Origin: Desulfoferula sp040751985
GTDB taxonomy: Bacteria; Desulfobacterota; Desulfarculia; Desulfarculales; Desulfarculaceae
Direction: 5' to 3'
Assembly: GCA_040751985.1 (NCBI GenBank)
Contig: JBFMFU010000071.1
Coordinates: 1 to 64,000 of the forward strand
Length of the DNA: 64,000 bases
Shown: in pieces, positions 8,362 to 18,713 of the stretch
Layout of the letters: the number at the start of each line of letters is the position of its first letter
Numbering within the stretch: the stretch's first letter is position 1
Position numbers and translations under genes: made by a program
The notes under the pieces: generated by a model
Seen by the model: the letters and a program-made list of their open reading frames with translations, nothing else
What the model was told of the DNA's origin: nothing
Databases searched by the model: none

Positions 8362-8691
8362 ATGGCCGACGAAGGCATGACCCCTTGGAAGGATCTAGCC
8401 TTGGGTTGCGCCATGCCCGAGCCCGGCTCCAGCCGCCGCTTCAACACCGGCGACTGGCGCAGCCGGCGACGCCCCATCACCGACCGCGAGAAGTGCATCA
8501 AGTGCGGCCTGTGCTGGATAATCTGCCCGGACATGGCCTACACCCCGGACCCCAAAGCCGAGGGCTACTACAATTGGGATGGTTACTACTGCAAGGGCTG
8601 CGGCATCTGCGTCGAGGAGTGCCCCAAGCAGGCCATCAGTTGGCAGGAAGAAAAAGAGGAGGACAAGTATGGGCCGGCGTGTGGGGCTTGA
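8362..8691 (+). CDS. porD: 2-oxoacid:ferredoxin oxidoreductase, delta subunit (2x[4Fe-4S])
   Basis: The 109-residue ferredoxin-like subunit has two cluster motifs, CIKCGLCWIICP and CKGCGICVEECP, in its central and C-terminal part. They coordinate the two [4Fe-4S] clusters that pass electrons from the catalytic subunits to external ferredoxin. The ATG lies 5 nt after the porG stop and follows AAGGAAC. Its 3' end overlaps the porA start by 23 nt, implying translational coupling. Confidence 0.92.
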   Translation: MADEGMTPWKDLALGCAMPEPGSSRRFNTGDWRSRRRPITDREKCIKCGLCWIICPDMAYTPDPKAEGYYNWDGYYCKGCGICVEECPKQAISWQEEKEEDKYGPACGA

Positions 8692-9844
8692 GGTTTCGCT
8701 GGCCTGCGCCGAGGCCGTTAAACTCTGCAACGCGGACGTGATCGCGGCGTATCCCATCACGCCCCAGACCCATATCGTGGAGCATCTTTCCGAGCTGGTG
8801 GCCGACGGCCACCTGGACGCCGAGTTCGTGCCCGTGGAGAGCGAGCACAGCGCCATGAGCGCCTGCGTGGGCTCGGCCGCGGCCGGCGCCCGCACCTTCA
8901 CCAGCACCAGCAGCCAAGGCCTGGCCCTGATGCACGAGATTCTCTTCATCGCCTCCAGCCTGCGGCTGCCCATCGTCATGGCGGTGGCCAACCGCTCCCT
9001 GAGCGCGCCCATCAGCATCTGGAACGACCACAGCGACATCATGGCCGAGCGCGACATCGGCTGGATTCAGACCTTTGCCGAGAACGGCCAGGAGGTGCTG
9101 GACCTGACCATCCACGCCTTCAAGGTGGCCGAGGACAGCCGGGTAAACCTGCCGGTGGCGGTGAACCTGGACGGCTTCATCCTCACCCACGTCATCGAGC
9201 CCATGGAGATGCCCGAGCAGGTCGAGGTGGACGCCTACCTGCCGGCCTACAAGCCCTCCCAGTGGCTCAACCCGGCCAAGCCCATCAGCCTGGGCATGGT
9301 GGGCATGCCCGAGGTGTACACCGAGGCCAAAAAGGCCAACCTGGAGGCCCTGGAGGGCTCCTATCCCGTGATCAAGGAGCACTGGCAGGGATTTGCCAAG
9401 GCCTTCGGCCGCTCCTACCAGCCCATCGAGACCTACCGCAGCGACGACGCCGACACCCTGTTCGTGACCATGGGCTCCTTGGGCGAGACCTGCATGAGCG
9501 CCGTGGACCAGATGCGCGAGGACGGCCGCAGCGTGGGCCAGGTGCGCATCCGCCTGTGGCGGCCCTTCCCGGTGGACGACTTCCTGGCGGCCATCAAAGG
9601 CGCCAAGAACCTGATCGTGATCGACCGGGCGCTCAGCCCCGGCGTGCCCGCCGGGCCGGTGGCCACCGAACTGCGCGCCCTGCTCTACGCCAAGGGCGTC
9701 AAGCCCTTCGTGGCCAACTACGTGGCCGGCCTGGGCGGCCGCGACGTGACCCGCACAGACTTCGCGGCCATGCTGGAGGAGACCGAGCGGGCCGCGGCCA
9801 GCGGGCAGGCTATTACCTGCCAGATGGTGGGGGTGAAGGAATGA
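8669..9844 (+). CDS. porA: 2-oxoacid:ferredoxin oxidoreductase, alpha subunit
   Basis: The 391-residue subunit has the pyrimidine-binding domain of PorA: VIAAYPITPQTHIVEHLSE at the N terminus, EHSAMSACVGSAAAGARTFT, and a C-terminal domain II (VTMGSLGETCMSAVDQMREDG, then VRIRLWRPFP). I chose the ATG at 8669 because AGAGGAGG is directly upstream inside porD and the mature N terminus matches family starts. It pairs with PorB to form the thiamine-diphosphate active site. Confidence 0.93.
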   Translation: MGRRVGLEVSLACAEAVKLCNADVIAAYPITPQTHIVEHLSELVADGHLDAEFVPVESEHSAMSACVGSAAAGARTFTSTSSQGLALMHEILFIASSLRLPIVMAVANRSLSAPISIWNDHSDIMAERDIGWIQTFAENGQEVLDLTIHAFKVAEDSRVNLPVAVNLDGFILTHVIEPMEMPEQVEVDAYLPAYKPSQWLNPAKPISLGMVGMPEVYTEAKKANLEALEGSYPVIKEHWQGFAKAFGRSYQPIETYRSDDADTLFVTMGSLGETCMSAVDQMREDGRSVGQVRIRLWRPFPVDDFLAAIKGAKNLIVIDRALSPGVPAGPVATELRALLYAKGVKPFVANYVAGLGGRDVTRTDFAAMLEETERAAASGQAITCQMVGVKE

Positions 9845-10806
9845 TCAGCGCAGCAGAAGCCCTCAAGGACTTTCAGAAGATAACCCCCAAGAACATCCCC
9901 TTGGTGGAGCCTTTCAGCAAGGGCCACCGCGCCTGCCAGGGCTGCGGCGAGGTCTTGGCCCTCCGGATGGTGGCCAAGGCGGTGGGCATGGACATGATCG
10001 CGGTGTCGGCCACCGGCTGCATGGAGATCATCTCCTCGCCCTACCCCCAGACCGCCTGGGAGGTGCCCTGGATCCACGTGGCCTTCGAGAACGCGGCCGC
10101 AGTGGCCAGCGGCATCGAGGCCGGCCGCAAGGCCCTGATCCGCAAGGGGCGCATCAAGGACGACGGCGCCAAGGTAGTGGCCTTCGCCGGAGACGGCGCC
10201 ACCGCCGACATCGGCATCCAGGCCCTGTCTGGGGCCCTGGAGCGCGGGCACGACTTCACCTACGTCTGCCTGGACAACGAGGCCTACATGAACACGGGCA
10301 TCCAGCGCTCCAGCTCCACCCCCTATGGAGCCATGACCACCACTAGCCCGCCGGGGCCCAAGTCCAAGGGGCAGATGACCTGGAAGAAGAACATGCCCAT
10401 GATCGCGGCGGCGCACAACATCCCCTACGTGGCCACCGCCTCGCCGGCCTGGCACATCGACCTGATGAACAAGGTCAAGAAGGCGGTCACCGTGCCCGGC
10501 CCGGCCTACGTGCACATCTACAGCCCCTGCCCCACCGGCTGGCGTTGCGGGCCGGAGACCTCCATCGAGACCGCGCGCAAGGTGGTGCAGAGCCGGGTCT
10601 TCCCCCTCTACGAGGTGATAGACGGCCGCTTCGTGCTCTCCCGGGACATCAAAAAACCCATCCCGGTGAAGGATTATCTGGACACCCAAAGGCGCTTCCG
10701 CCACCTGGGCGAAAAAGATATTGCCTACATACAAAAACGTGTGGACGACGACTGGGATCGTCTGCTATCTTTAGTCCAGGCTACCAACCCGGTGGCCGCT
10801 GAATAA
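9841..10806 (+). CDS. porB: 2-oxoacid:ferredoxin oxidoreductase, beta subunit (TPP-binding)
   Basis: The 321-residue subunit binds thiamine diphosphate through GDGATADIGIQALSGALERG, with the Mg-binding continuation NEAYMNTGIQRSSSTP. It has an N-terminal ACQGCGE and further cysteines (SATGCME, SPCPTGW) that would hold the proximal [4Fe-4S] cluster. The start codon overlaps the porA stop (ATGA). It is the last gene of the operon and is followed by an intrinsic terminator. Confidence 0.94.
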   Translation: MISAAEALKDFQKITPKNIPLVEPFSKGHRACQGCGEVLALRMVAKAVGMDMIAVSATGCMEIISSPYPQTAWEVPWIHVAFENAAAVASGIEAGRKALIRKGRIKDDGAKVVAFAGDGATADIGIQALSGALERGHDFTYVCLDNEAYMNTGIQRSSSTPYGAMTTTSPPGPKSKGQMTWKKNMPMIAAAHNIPYVATASPAWHIDLMNKVKKAVTVPGPAYVHIYSPCPTGWRCGPETSIETARKVVQSRVFPLYEVIDGRFVLSRDIKKPIPVKDYLDTQRRFRHLGEKDIAYIQKRVDDDWDRLLSLVQATNPVAAE

Positions 10807-10815
10807 GCCCCCCAC

Positions 10816-10885
10816 CCCTGCGTGCCGCCGCTTTGCTTATTGTTGTTTCGGGCAAGGCGGCGGCGCGCAGGGATTCTAATTTTTA
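10816..10885 (+). terminator. Intrinsic terminator after porB
   Basis: A long GC-rich stem pairs CCCTGCG...GCCGCC (from 10816) with GGCGGC...CGCAGGG (to 10872), and a T-rich run (10877-10885) follows. The remaining bases to 11051 are non-coding; I see no RNA gene in them. Confidence 0.7.
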
Positions 10886-11051
10886 GGCCCGGACAGCTTG
10901 CCCAGGCCTTTTCTTGTACCTCGGCCGATCGTGCTCCTTGAGCAGTCGCCTAGCCCACCAAGGCCGCTTTCACGAGGCGAGTCGGTGGCCTTTGGTTTCC
11001 TTTGGCTCCGCTTGGCTCTCCGAAAAAAACGGGGCACCCCGCCAGCAGTAA

Positions 11052-11669
11052 TCAACTTACCAAACTAAGGACAGGGATCGAAGGCCAGGGGCATTTCGAG
11101 GTTTGCTGATTGGGTTGCCAGGCAAGCATCAGGTGTTTGGTTTTGGAAGGAGCTAAGTTTTCAGCCTGGAGTTCCAAACCGATTTTCATTCTTTCTTCTG
11201 GAGCGACCTTTCCCTGAAAACTAAAGAACTGTTTGTGTACCTGTAAAAGAAATTTTTCAGGTTCATCTGCCAGGCCACCCATAAATCCGATGTTGAAAGC
11301 ATCGTAGGATCTGACGTCAACATGTGTACCGAGATTACTCGATTGCTCTAATAAAAGAGGTATGGAAGGAGAACGATCCTCCTCGGTGCCGTCCGCGTTC
11401 AACTTATGAAGGCTTGCCAGCCTAACGCAAACTTTTAATGCGGCCATTTTATTAGGTTTATTACGGACCCTGATTAAATAATATCGCATGGTCTGGCCAC
11501 GCGTAGTATGGGTGTAGTGTCCCAGCGGTTCGTGGACTTCAAGTTCCAGTCTTGGCCCAAACAACCAATTTTTTATCTTTTCATTCCAAACCCCAGCCAC
11601 ACCGAGTGCCAAGGCCACAATGGGGCTGGCGACCTGAGCAAAGACAACCCAACCATTTTCTTGCGCCAT
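11052..11669 (-). CDS. Hypothetical membrane-anchored protein
   Basis: The 205-residue protein has one N-terminal transmembrane helix (about residues 8-27) followed by a soluble domain of about 170 residues with a beta-rich pattern (LELEVHEPLGHY, YYLIRVRNK, ALKVCVRLASL). I do not recognise the family. Base composition is clearly lower in GC than the flanking genes, suggesting recent acquisition. The ATG follows a GGGGGGAAGG site placed unusually close. It lies 41 nt downstream of the radical-SAM gene on the same strand, so it could be the last gene of that operon or an independent insertion. Confidence 0.6.
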   Translation of the reverse strand: MAQENGWVVFAQVASPIVALALGVAGVWNEKIKNWLFGPRLELEVHEPLGHYTHTTRGQTMRYYLIRVRNKPNKMAALKVCVRLASLHKLNADGTEEDRSPSIPLLLEQSSNLGTHVDVRSYDAFNIGFMGGLADEPEKFLLQVHKQFFSFQGKVAPEERMKIGLELQAENLAPSKTKHLMLAWQPNQQTSKCPWPSIPVLSLVS

Positions 11670-11710
11670 CCTTCCCCCCTTTCATGCGGAGATAGTGACT
11701 TAATTTTCGT

Positions 11711-12670
11711 CTACTCCCTCCACTTGGGCACCCAGTCCTCGCTGGCCGAGGACAGCTCCTGCACAAAGCCCTGGCTGATGCCCGCCTCCTCCAGGGCCCG
11801 GCGGGCATGCTCGTACTCCTGGCGGTTGATGCGCCGGGCCAGCTCCGGGTTTTCCAGGGCCTTGTAGGTGGGGAAGTACTGGGACATGAGGCTGACCCAC
11901 ACGCCGGGCCCACATATCTCCACCAAATCCTGGAACACCTTTTCGCTGCCGGCCATGCCGCCAGGCAGCACCAGATGCCGCACCAGCAGGCCCCGGCGGG
12001 CCACGCCGCGCCGGTCCAGCTTCAAGTTGCCCACCTGGCGGTACATCTCGGCCAGGGCGGCCTTGGCGTGCTCATAGTAGTTGGGCGCGCCCGACAGCCT
12101 GGCCGCCACCGCGTTGTCGGCGTACTTGAAGTCGGGCATGTATATCTCGATGAGCCCGTCCATCTGGCGGATGGTGGCCGCGCGCTCGTAGCCCGAGGTG
12201 TTGTAGACCACGGGCAACTGGCAGCCGTAGCCCCGGGCCAGCCCCAAGGCCTTGAGAATCACCACCAGGTGCGGCGTGGGGGTGACCAGGTTGAGGTTGT
12301 GCGCGCCGGCCATCTCCAGGCCCAGCATGACCCCGGCCAGGTCCTGGGCGTTCACCTGCTCGCCTGATCCCAGTTGGCTGATCTGGTAGTTCTGGCAGAA
12401 CTGGCAGGCCATGGTGCAGCCGCTGAAGAAGATGGTGCCCGAGCCCTGGGAGCCGGAGATGGGCGGCTCCTCGCCATGGTGCAGTTGGGCGGTGTTCACC
12501 GCCGCAGTCTGGGCCGCGGCCTGGCAGAAGCCCAGCTGGCCGGACAGGCGGTCCACCCGGCAGCCCCGCGGGCAGAGCACGCAGGACTTCAGCCAGCGCT
12601 CCAGGCGGGCGGCGGCCCGCTCATAGGCCTCGGGCGGCGGAAACGGCGTCGCGCTATGGTCAGAGGGCAT
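11711..12670 (-). CDS. Radical SAM protein, PflA/PflX-like activating-enzyme family
   Basis: The 319-residue protein has the radical-SAM cluster motif CTMACQFC (C-x3-C-x2-C) near residue 90. A second cysteine set at the N terminus (CVLCPRGCRVDR, then GFC) is typical of PflX-like proteins. VTPTPHLVVI and VYNTSGYE are conserved SAM-binding segments of this branch. Such enzymes generate 5'-deoxyadenosyl radicals; the founding members install glycyl radicals, but no glycyl-radical partner is nearby. It is 16 nt downstream of the aldehyde dehydrogenase and appears to be a late gene in the operon that begins at gnd. Confidence 0.88.
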   Translation of the reverse strand: MPSDHSATPFPPPEAYERAAARLERWLKSCVLCPRGCRVDRLSGQLGFCQAAAQTAAVNTAQLHHGEEPPISGSQGSGTIFFSGCTMACQFCQNYQISQLGSGEQVNAQDLAGVMLGLEMAGAHNLNLVTPTPHLVVILKALGLARGYGCQLPVVYNTSGYERAATIRQMDGLIEIYMPDFKYADNAVAARLSGAPNYYEHAKAALAEMYRQVGNLKLDRRGVARRGLLVRHLVLPGGMAGSEKVFQDLVEICGPGVWVSLMSQYFPTYKALENPELARRINRQEYEHARRALEEAGISQGFVQELSSASEDWVPKWRE

Positions 12671-12686
12671 GGCGACTGGGCCGAGC

Positions 12687-14252
12687 CTAACGCCGGAAGG
12701 TGCGCGGCAGCACGCGCATGAGCCGCCCCAGCCCGGCCAGGCGGCGGCCCAGGCCGCGGCCGTAGAGCAGCTCCAGGATGCCGCCCAGGCCGTGGTACAG
12801 CCCGGCCGAGTAGGGATACCACCACATGTCGCGCTTGGCCGAGGAGAGCAGGTCGTCCACGATGCACTGGGGCTGGGTCATCTCGGCGAAGCCGATCTCG
12901 CCGTGGCTGCGACCGATGCCCGATTGCTTGAAGCCGCCCCAAGGCGCCTCGGCCAACCCGTGGCTCATGAGATGGTCGTTGATCATCACCACCCCGGCCT
13001 GGATGCGCCGGGCCAGGTAGCGGGCCGCCTTGCGGTCGCGGGACCAGATCGAGCCGGTGAGCCCCAGCTCCGAATCATTGGCCAGCTCCACGGCCTGGTC
13101 CATCTCCACCACCGGCATCACCGCCACCAAGGGTCCGAAGGTCTCCTCGCGCATCACTAGCATGTCGTGGTTCACCTCGGTGAGCACACGGGCGGGCAGG
13201 AAGTTGCCCTGGGCGGGCGGGGGCGAGGACTCGGCATAGACCTTAGCGCCCTTGGCCAGAGCGTCCTCCAGGTGCAGGCGCACCTTGTCCATATGGCTGG
13301 TGGTGGTCATGGCCCCCAGCTCCACCTGATGGTCGCGGTCCGGCCCCACGCGCAGGGCCCGCACCCGGTCGGCCAAGAGGTCCAGGAAGGGCTGGTACAC
13401 CTCCTGGTGCACGTAGATGCGCTCCACGCCCGCGCAGGACTGGCCGCAGTTGGCGAACCCGGCCCAGGCCGCGCCGTCCGCCGCCCGCTCCAGGTCCGCG
13501 TCCGGGCAGACCAGCATGGCGTCATTGCCGCCCAGCTCCAGGTTCAAGGGGGTCAGGGTCTGGGCGGCCTGGGCCATGAGCTGTTTGCCCACGGCCGTGG
13601 AGCCGGTGAAAAACAGTTTGTTCACGCCGGCCTGCAGCAGGGCCTGGCCAGCCACCCGCCCCGGCAGGTTCAGGTAGGTGAAGATGTGCGCGGGCAGCCC
13701 GGCCGCGGCCAGGCACTGCTCCAGGGCCCGGCCCACCATCTGGGTCTCGCTGGCCACCTTGAGGATCACCGCGTTGCCGGCCAACAACCCCATGACCACC
13801 TCGGAGAAGGGGATGGAGAAAGGATAGTTCCAGGGGCTGATCACCGCCACCACGCCGTAGGGCTGGCGCAGGATGCGGCTGCGCTTGTTGGCCAAGAGCA
13901 GCGAGGCCGGCCGCAGGGGGCGCTCGGCCAGGAAGCCGGCGGCCATGCGGCAGTAGTAGTCCACGGCCATGGCCGCGGGCATCACCTCGGTGACCAGGGC
14001 GTCCAGGCGGGTCTTGCCGTTGTCCCTGGATATGGTCTGGGCCAGTTCCTGGGCATGGTCGGTGATGTAGTCGCGCACCCGGCGCAGGGCCTTGACCCGC
14101 AGGTGCACGGGCATCTCCGCCCAGGCCGGCTGGGCCAGGCGGGCCGCGGCCACCAGCTCCGGCACACGGGCCGGGTCGTCCAGGTTCGAGTAACCCAGCA
14201 CCTGGCCGGTGGCTGGGTCCAGGCAGGTGGTGCGGGCTTGCTCGGTATGCAT
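12687..14252 (-). CDS. NAD(P)-dependent aldehyde dehydrogenase
   Basis: The 521-residue member of the ALDH superfamily has the catalytic Cys in ANCGQSCAGVER, the general base Glu in LELGGNDAML, the Asn/Pro segment VISPWNYPFSIP and the cofactor segment FTGSTAVGKQL. A C-terminal tail of about 50 residues (WWYPYSAGLY onward, Arg-rich at the end) extends past the usual ALDH end and could be a membrane-interacting or oligomerisation tail. The substrate is not evident; succinate-semialdehyde and medium-chain aldehydes are both plausible. It lies 22 nt downstream of a DUF362 gene and 16 nt upstream of a radical-SAM gene. Confidence 0.9.
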   Translation of the reverse strand: MHTEQARTTCLDPATGQVLGYSNLDDPARVPELVAAARLAQPAWAEMPVHLRVKALRRVRDYITDHAQELAQTISRDNGKTRLDALVTEVMPAAMAVDYYCRMAAGFLAERPLRPASLLLANKRSRILRQPYGVVAVISPWNYPFSIPFSEVVMGLLAGNAVILKVASETQMVGRALEQCLAAAGLPAHIFTYLNLPGRVAGQALLQAGVNKLFFTGSTAVGKQLMAQAAQTLTPLNLELGGNDAMLVCPDADLERAADGAAWAGFANCGQSCAGVERIYVHQEVYQPFLDLLADRVRALRVGPDRDHQVELGAMTTTSHMDKVRLHLEDALAKGAKVYAESSPPPAQGNFLPARVLTEVNHDMLVMREETFGPLVAVMPVVEMDQAVELANDSELGLTGSIWSRDRKAARYLARRIQAGVVMINDHLMSHGLAEAPWGGFKQSGIGRSHGEIGFAEMTQPQCIVDDLLSSAKRDMWWYPYSAGLYHGLGGILELLYGRGLGRRLAGLGRLMRVLPRTFRR

Positions 14253-14274
14253 CTCTGACTCCTTCTCGCGCGGG

Positions 14275-15701
<1,427 letters not shown>

Positions 15702-15705
<4 letters not shown>

Positions 15706-16418
15706 GGCGCGTCTCCCTTTTGGCCTGGGCCGGCGAACAGGTCGCCCGGCCCCTCCTGGGGCTCTATGAGCTGCGGCCCTTCCTGGGCCGGTGAGTTCAC
15801 CCGTGGGGAGACCGGAAAGGCCTCCAGCCAGTCATCCGGGCAGGGCCGCAGCAGCTCGTGCAGCGCGGCCGGGTCGCTCTGGGCCGGGTCCAGCCAAGGG
15901 CCCTCGTGCTCCGGGGCCAGGATGGCCGGCATGCGCTCATGGATGGCCTTCACCAGGTCATTGGCCAGCACCGTGATGATGGTGAAGGTCTTGAACTCCC
16001 CCCCGGTGGGCCGCGGCCAGGTCTCCCACAGCCCGGCCAGGGCAAAGGGCCGGCGGTCCCGGCGGGCCAGGAAAAAGGGCTGCTTGACCCCCGGCCCCGG
16101 CGTCCACTCGAAAAAGCCGTCGGCCGGCACCAGACAGCGGGAGCGCCGCAAGGGCCGCCGGAAGCTGGGCTTGTCTTCTAGGCCCTCAACGCGGGCGTTG
16201 ATCAGTTTGAGGCCCGTGCCCTCTTCCGAGGCCCAGTGCGGCACCAGCCCCCAGCGCAGCATGACTCCCCGCCGGCCGTCTTCGCCACTGATAACCGCCA
16301 GGGCCTCCTGCCCTGGCGCCAGGTTGTAGCGGGGGACGTAGCTCAGTCGCGCGGCCGTGAAGTCGAAGCGCGCCTGCAACTGGTCCAGCCCCGATACCTG
16401 GGAGAAGCGTCCGCACAT
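15702..16418 (-). CDS. SRAP (HMCES/YedK) abasic-site protein
   Basis: The 238-residue protein begins MCGRFSQ, with the invariant Cys2 that, after Met removal, forms a thiazolidine crosslink with abasic sites in single-stranded DNA. YNLAPGQ (Asn), GFFEW (Glu) and HERMP (His) supply the other conserved active-site residues. The ATG at 16418 was chosen because Cys must be residue 2. The C-terminal 30 residues are Pro/Glu-rich and divergent. It lies 7 nt after pgl and overlaps DUF362, inside a metabolic operon rather than with the SOS or ImuB-type genes these proteins often accompany. Confidence 0.92.
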
Positions 16419-16425
16419 TACGGGG

Positions 16426-17172
16426 CTATTTGAGCACACCCCCCGCCTGGGAATCAATCGGCGCCGCAGCCCGGTCCACCAGCCACAGGGTCTCGCCGGT
16501 GGCGTTCACCTGGGCTGCCGGGTATTCCCGGGCCGCGGCCGCGGGATCATCTCGCATGGCTTTGAGCAGCGGCCGCTTGGCCGCGCCCGGTGCCAGGAAC
16601 AGCACGCAACGGGCACTGTTGATGGCCGGCAGGGTCAGGGTAACCCGGGGCAGGTGCGGTCCGATGTGCACGGGCGCCGGCACCGCCGCCACCCAGGCCC
16701 GCTGCTCGGCCAGGGCCGGCGAGCCGGGGAACAGGCTGGCGGTATGGCCGTCCGGCCCCAGGCCCAGCAGCACCAGGTCCCAGGCCGGCCAGTCCTGGCC
16801 CGCGAAGAAGCCGCGCAGCCGCCACTCATAGTCCTGGGCCGCCTCCGCCGGCGACAACTGGCCCCGGAAGGGGTGCAGGTTTTCCGGCGGCAGGCCGGGC
16901 GGTGGGCCCAGAGCCTTGAGGGCCGCGCCCCGGTTACTCTCCGGGTGGTCGGCTGGCACGCAGCGCTCGTCCCCCCAGAACAGGTGGGTCTGGGGCCAGG
17001 GGAAGTCCGGATCCGCCCCCAGCCGTCGGTACAGGGGCAGGGGCGAGCTGCCGCCGGAGAGCGCCAGGCTGCAGCGGCCGGCCGCGGCGATGGCCCGCCG
17101 GGCCCGCTCGGTCACCAGCGCGGCCGCGGCCTGGGCCAGATCCGCGGGGCTGTCAAATACGCGCAGGTCCAC
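16426..17172 (-). CDS. pgl: 6-phosphogluconolactonase
   Basis: The 248-residue DevB-type lactonase hydrolyses 6-phosphogluconolactone, the second step of the oxidative pentose-phosphate pathway. It shows the NagB-fold signatures LALSGGSSPLPLYRRL, FWGDERCVP, HPESNRG and LLGLGPDGHTASLFPGSPAL. The ATG lies 3 nt past the zwf stop. Length and motifs are complete, so it should be active. Confidence 0.96.
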   Translation of the reverse strand: MDLRVFDSPADLAQAAAALVTERARRAIAAAGRCSLALSGGSSPLPLYRRLGADPDFPWPQTHLFWGDERCVPADHPESNRGAALKALGPPPGLPPENLHPFRGQLSPAEAAQDYEWRLRGFFAGQDWPAWDLVLLGLGPDGHTASLFPGSPALAEQRAWVAAVPAPVHIGPHLPRVTLTLPAINSARCVLFLAPGAAKRPLLKAMRDDPAAAAREYPAAQVNATGETLWLVDRAAAPIDSQAGGVLK

Positions 17173-17175
17173 GGG

Positions 17176-18702
17176 CTAGCCGCGGTTGTAAGGGTGCCCG
17201 GGCCAGAGCTTGGCCGCGTCGCGGGGCCCCCAACTGCCGGCCGCATACCGGTGCAGGCGGTCGGCGCGCTCGGCGCAGGTCTCGCAGGCCGTGAGCACCG
17301 GGTCCAAAAAGGCCCAAGTCAGCTCCACCCCGTCCTGGCGCCAGAACAGCATCTGGTCGCCCAGCATGGCGTCGGCCAGGGCCTTTTCATAGGCCTCCAG
17401 CCCGGCCCGAGCCGCCTCGTCCTGGTAGGCGAAGTGCAGGCGCACGGTGCGCAAGGCCACCTCGGCTCCGGGCTGCTTGGCTTGGAAGTAGAGGCTGATC
17501 TCCTCGCTGGGCTGTATGTCCAGCACCAGGCGGTTGGCCTTGATCTCTTCGCCTAGCACGCGGCGGAACAGGGAGTGGGGCACCTCGCGGAAGTGGATCA
17601 CCACCCGGGTGAGCTTCTCGGCCAGGCGCTTGCCGCTGGTGATGTAAAACGGCACCCCCTGCCAGCGCCAGTTGTCCACGAAGACGTTCATGGTGGCGTA
17701 GGTGGGGGTCAGCGAGCTGGGATCCACGCCCGGCTCAGCCCGGTAGGCCGGCAGGGGCTGGCCGTTGATCTGGCCGGCCTCGTACTGGGCCAGCATCAGG
17801 TAGTCGTAAAGCTCGTCGGTGGGAAAGGGCCGCAGGCTGCGGAACAGCTTGGTCCGCTCGTCGCGCACCCGGTCGGCCTCGAACAGCGAGGGCGGCTCGG
17901 CGGCCACCAGGGCCAGGAGCTGCATCATGTGGTTCTGGAACATGTCCCGCAGCACTCCGGCCTGCTCGTAGTAGCCGGCCCGGTGCTCCACGCCCAGGGT
18001 CTCGGCCGAGAGGATGCTCACCTGCTCGATGTAGCCCCGGTTCCACAGGGGCTCAAAGATGGCGTTGGCGAAGCGGAACATCATGATGTTCTGCACCGTC
18101 TCCTTGGCCAGGTAATGGTCAATGCGGAACACCTGGTGCTCGGCGAAACCCTGGCCGATGGCCTGGTTCAGCTCGCGGCTGCTGGCCAGGTCGCGGCCGA
18201 AGGGCTTTTCCACCACCAGCCGCCGCCAGCGGCCGCCCTCCTCGCGGGCCAGGCCGGCCTGAGCCAGGCGGGTGGCCACGGTCATGTACAGGCTGGGCGG
18301 GATGGCCAACTCGAAGATGCGGTTGCCCGGGACCTGGTGTTGGCGGTCCAGCTCCTCCAGCCGCGCGGCTAGGGCTTGGTACGGCTCGCCTTGATCGTAG
18401 ACCACGGACTGATAGTACAGGCCCGCGGCGAACTCGTTCCAGCGGGCCATGTCCCGGCCCTTGGAGTCCACGGCCTGGCGCATCTTGGCCCGGAACTCGT
18501 CGTCGCTCAGCTCGCTGCGCGCCGCCCCACAGATGTAGAAATGCCTGGGCGTGCTGCCGGCCAGGAAAAGCTGGTACAGGGCGGGCACCAGCTTGCGGCC
18601 GGTGAGATCGCCCGAGGCGCCGAAAATAACCACCGCGCAGTCCTCGGGCGTGCGCGGCGGCAGGGCCAGGGTCAGTGCGTGCTCGGTGCTGCCTTCGGTC
18701 AT
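17176..18702 (-). CDS. zwf: Glucose-6-phosphate 1-dehydrogenase
   Basis: The 508-residue enzyme has the coenzyme loop FGASGDLTGRKLVPALY and the catalytic/substrate motif RIDHYLAKE, where the usual Gly before Lys-Glu is Ala. The catalytic His and Lys are retained, and substrate loops such as VEKPFGRDLASS and WEGVPF-like WQGVPFYITSGKRL are present. It oxidises glucose-6-phosphate, producing NADPH or NADH. It lies between gnd (11 nt upstream) and pgl (3 nt downstream). Confidence 0.96.
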   Translation of the reverse strand: MTEGSTEHALTLALPPRTPEDCAVVIFGASGDLTGRKLVPALYQLFLAGSTPRHFYICGAARSELSDDEFRAKMRQAVDSKGRDMARWNEFAAGLYYQSVVYDQGEPYQALAARLEELDRQHQVPGNRIFELAIPPSLYMTVATRLAQAGLAREEGGRWRRLVVEKPFGRDLASSRELNQAIGQGFAEHQVFRIDHYLAKETVQNIMMFRFANAIFEPLWNRGYIEQVSILSAETLGVEHRAGYYEQAGVLRDMFQNHMMQLLALVAAEPPSLFEADRVRDERTKLFRSLRPFPTDELYDYLMLAQYEAGQINGQPLPAYRAEPGVDPSSLTPTYATMNVFVDNWRWQGVPFYITSGKRLAEKLTRVVIHFREVPHSLFRRVLGEEIKANRLVLDIQPSEEISLYFQAKQPGAEVALRTVRLHFAYQDEAARAGLEAYEKALADAMLGDQMLFWRQDGVELTWAFLDPVLTACETCAERADRLHRYAAGSWGPRDAAKLWPGHPYNRG

Positions 18703-18713
18703 GCCCCTCTCCC

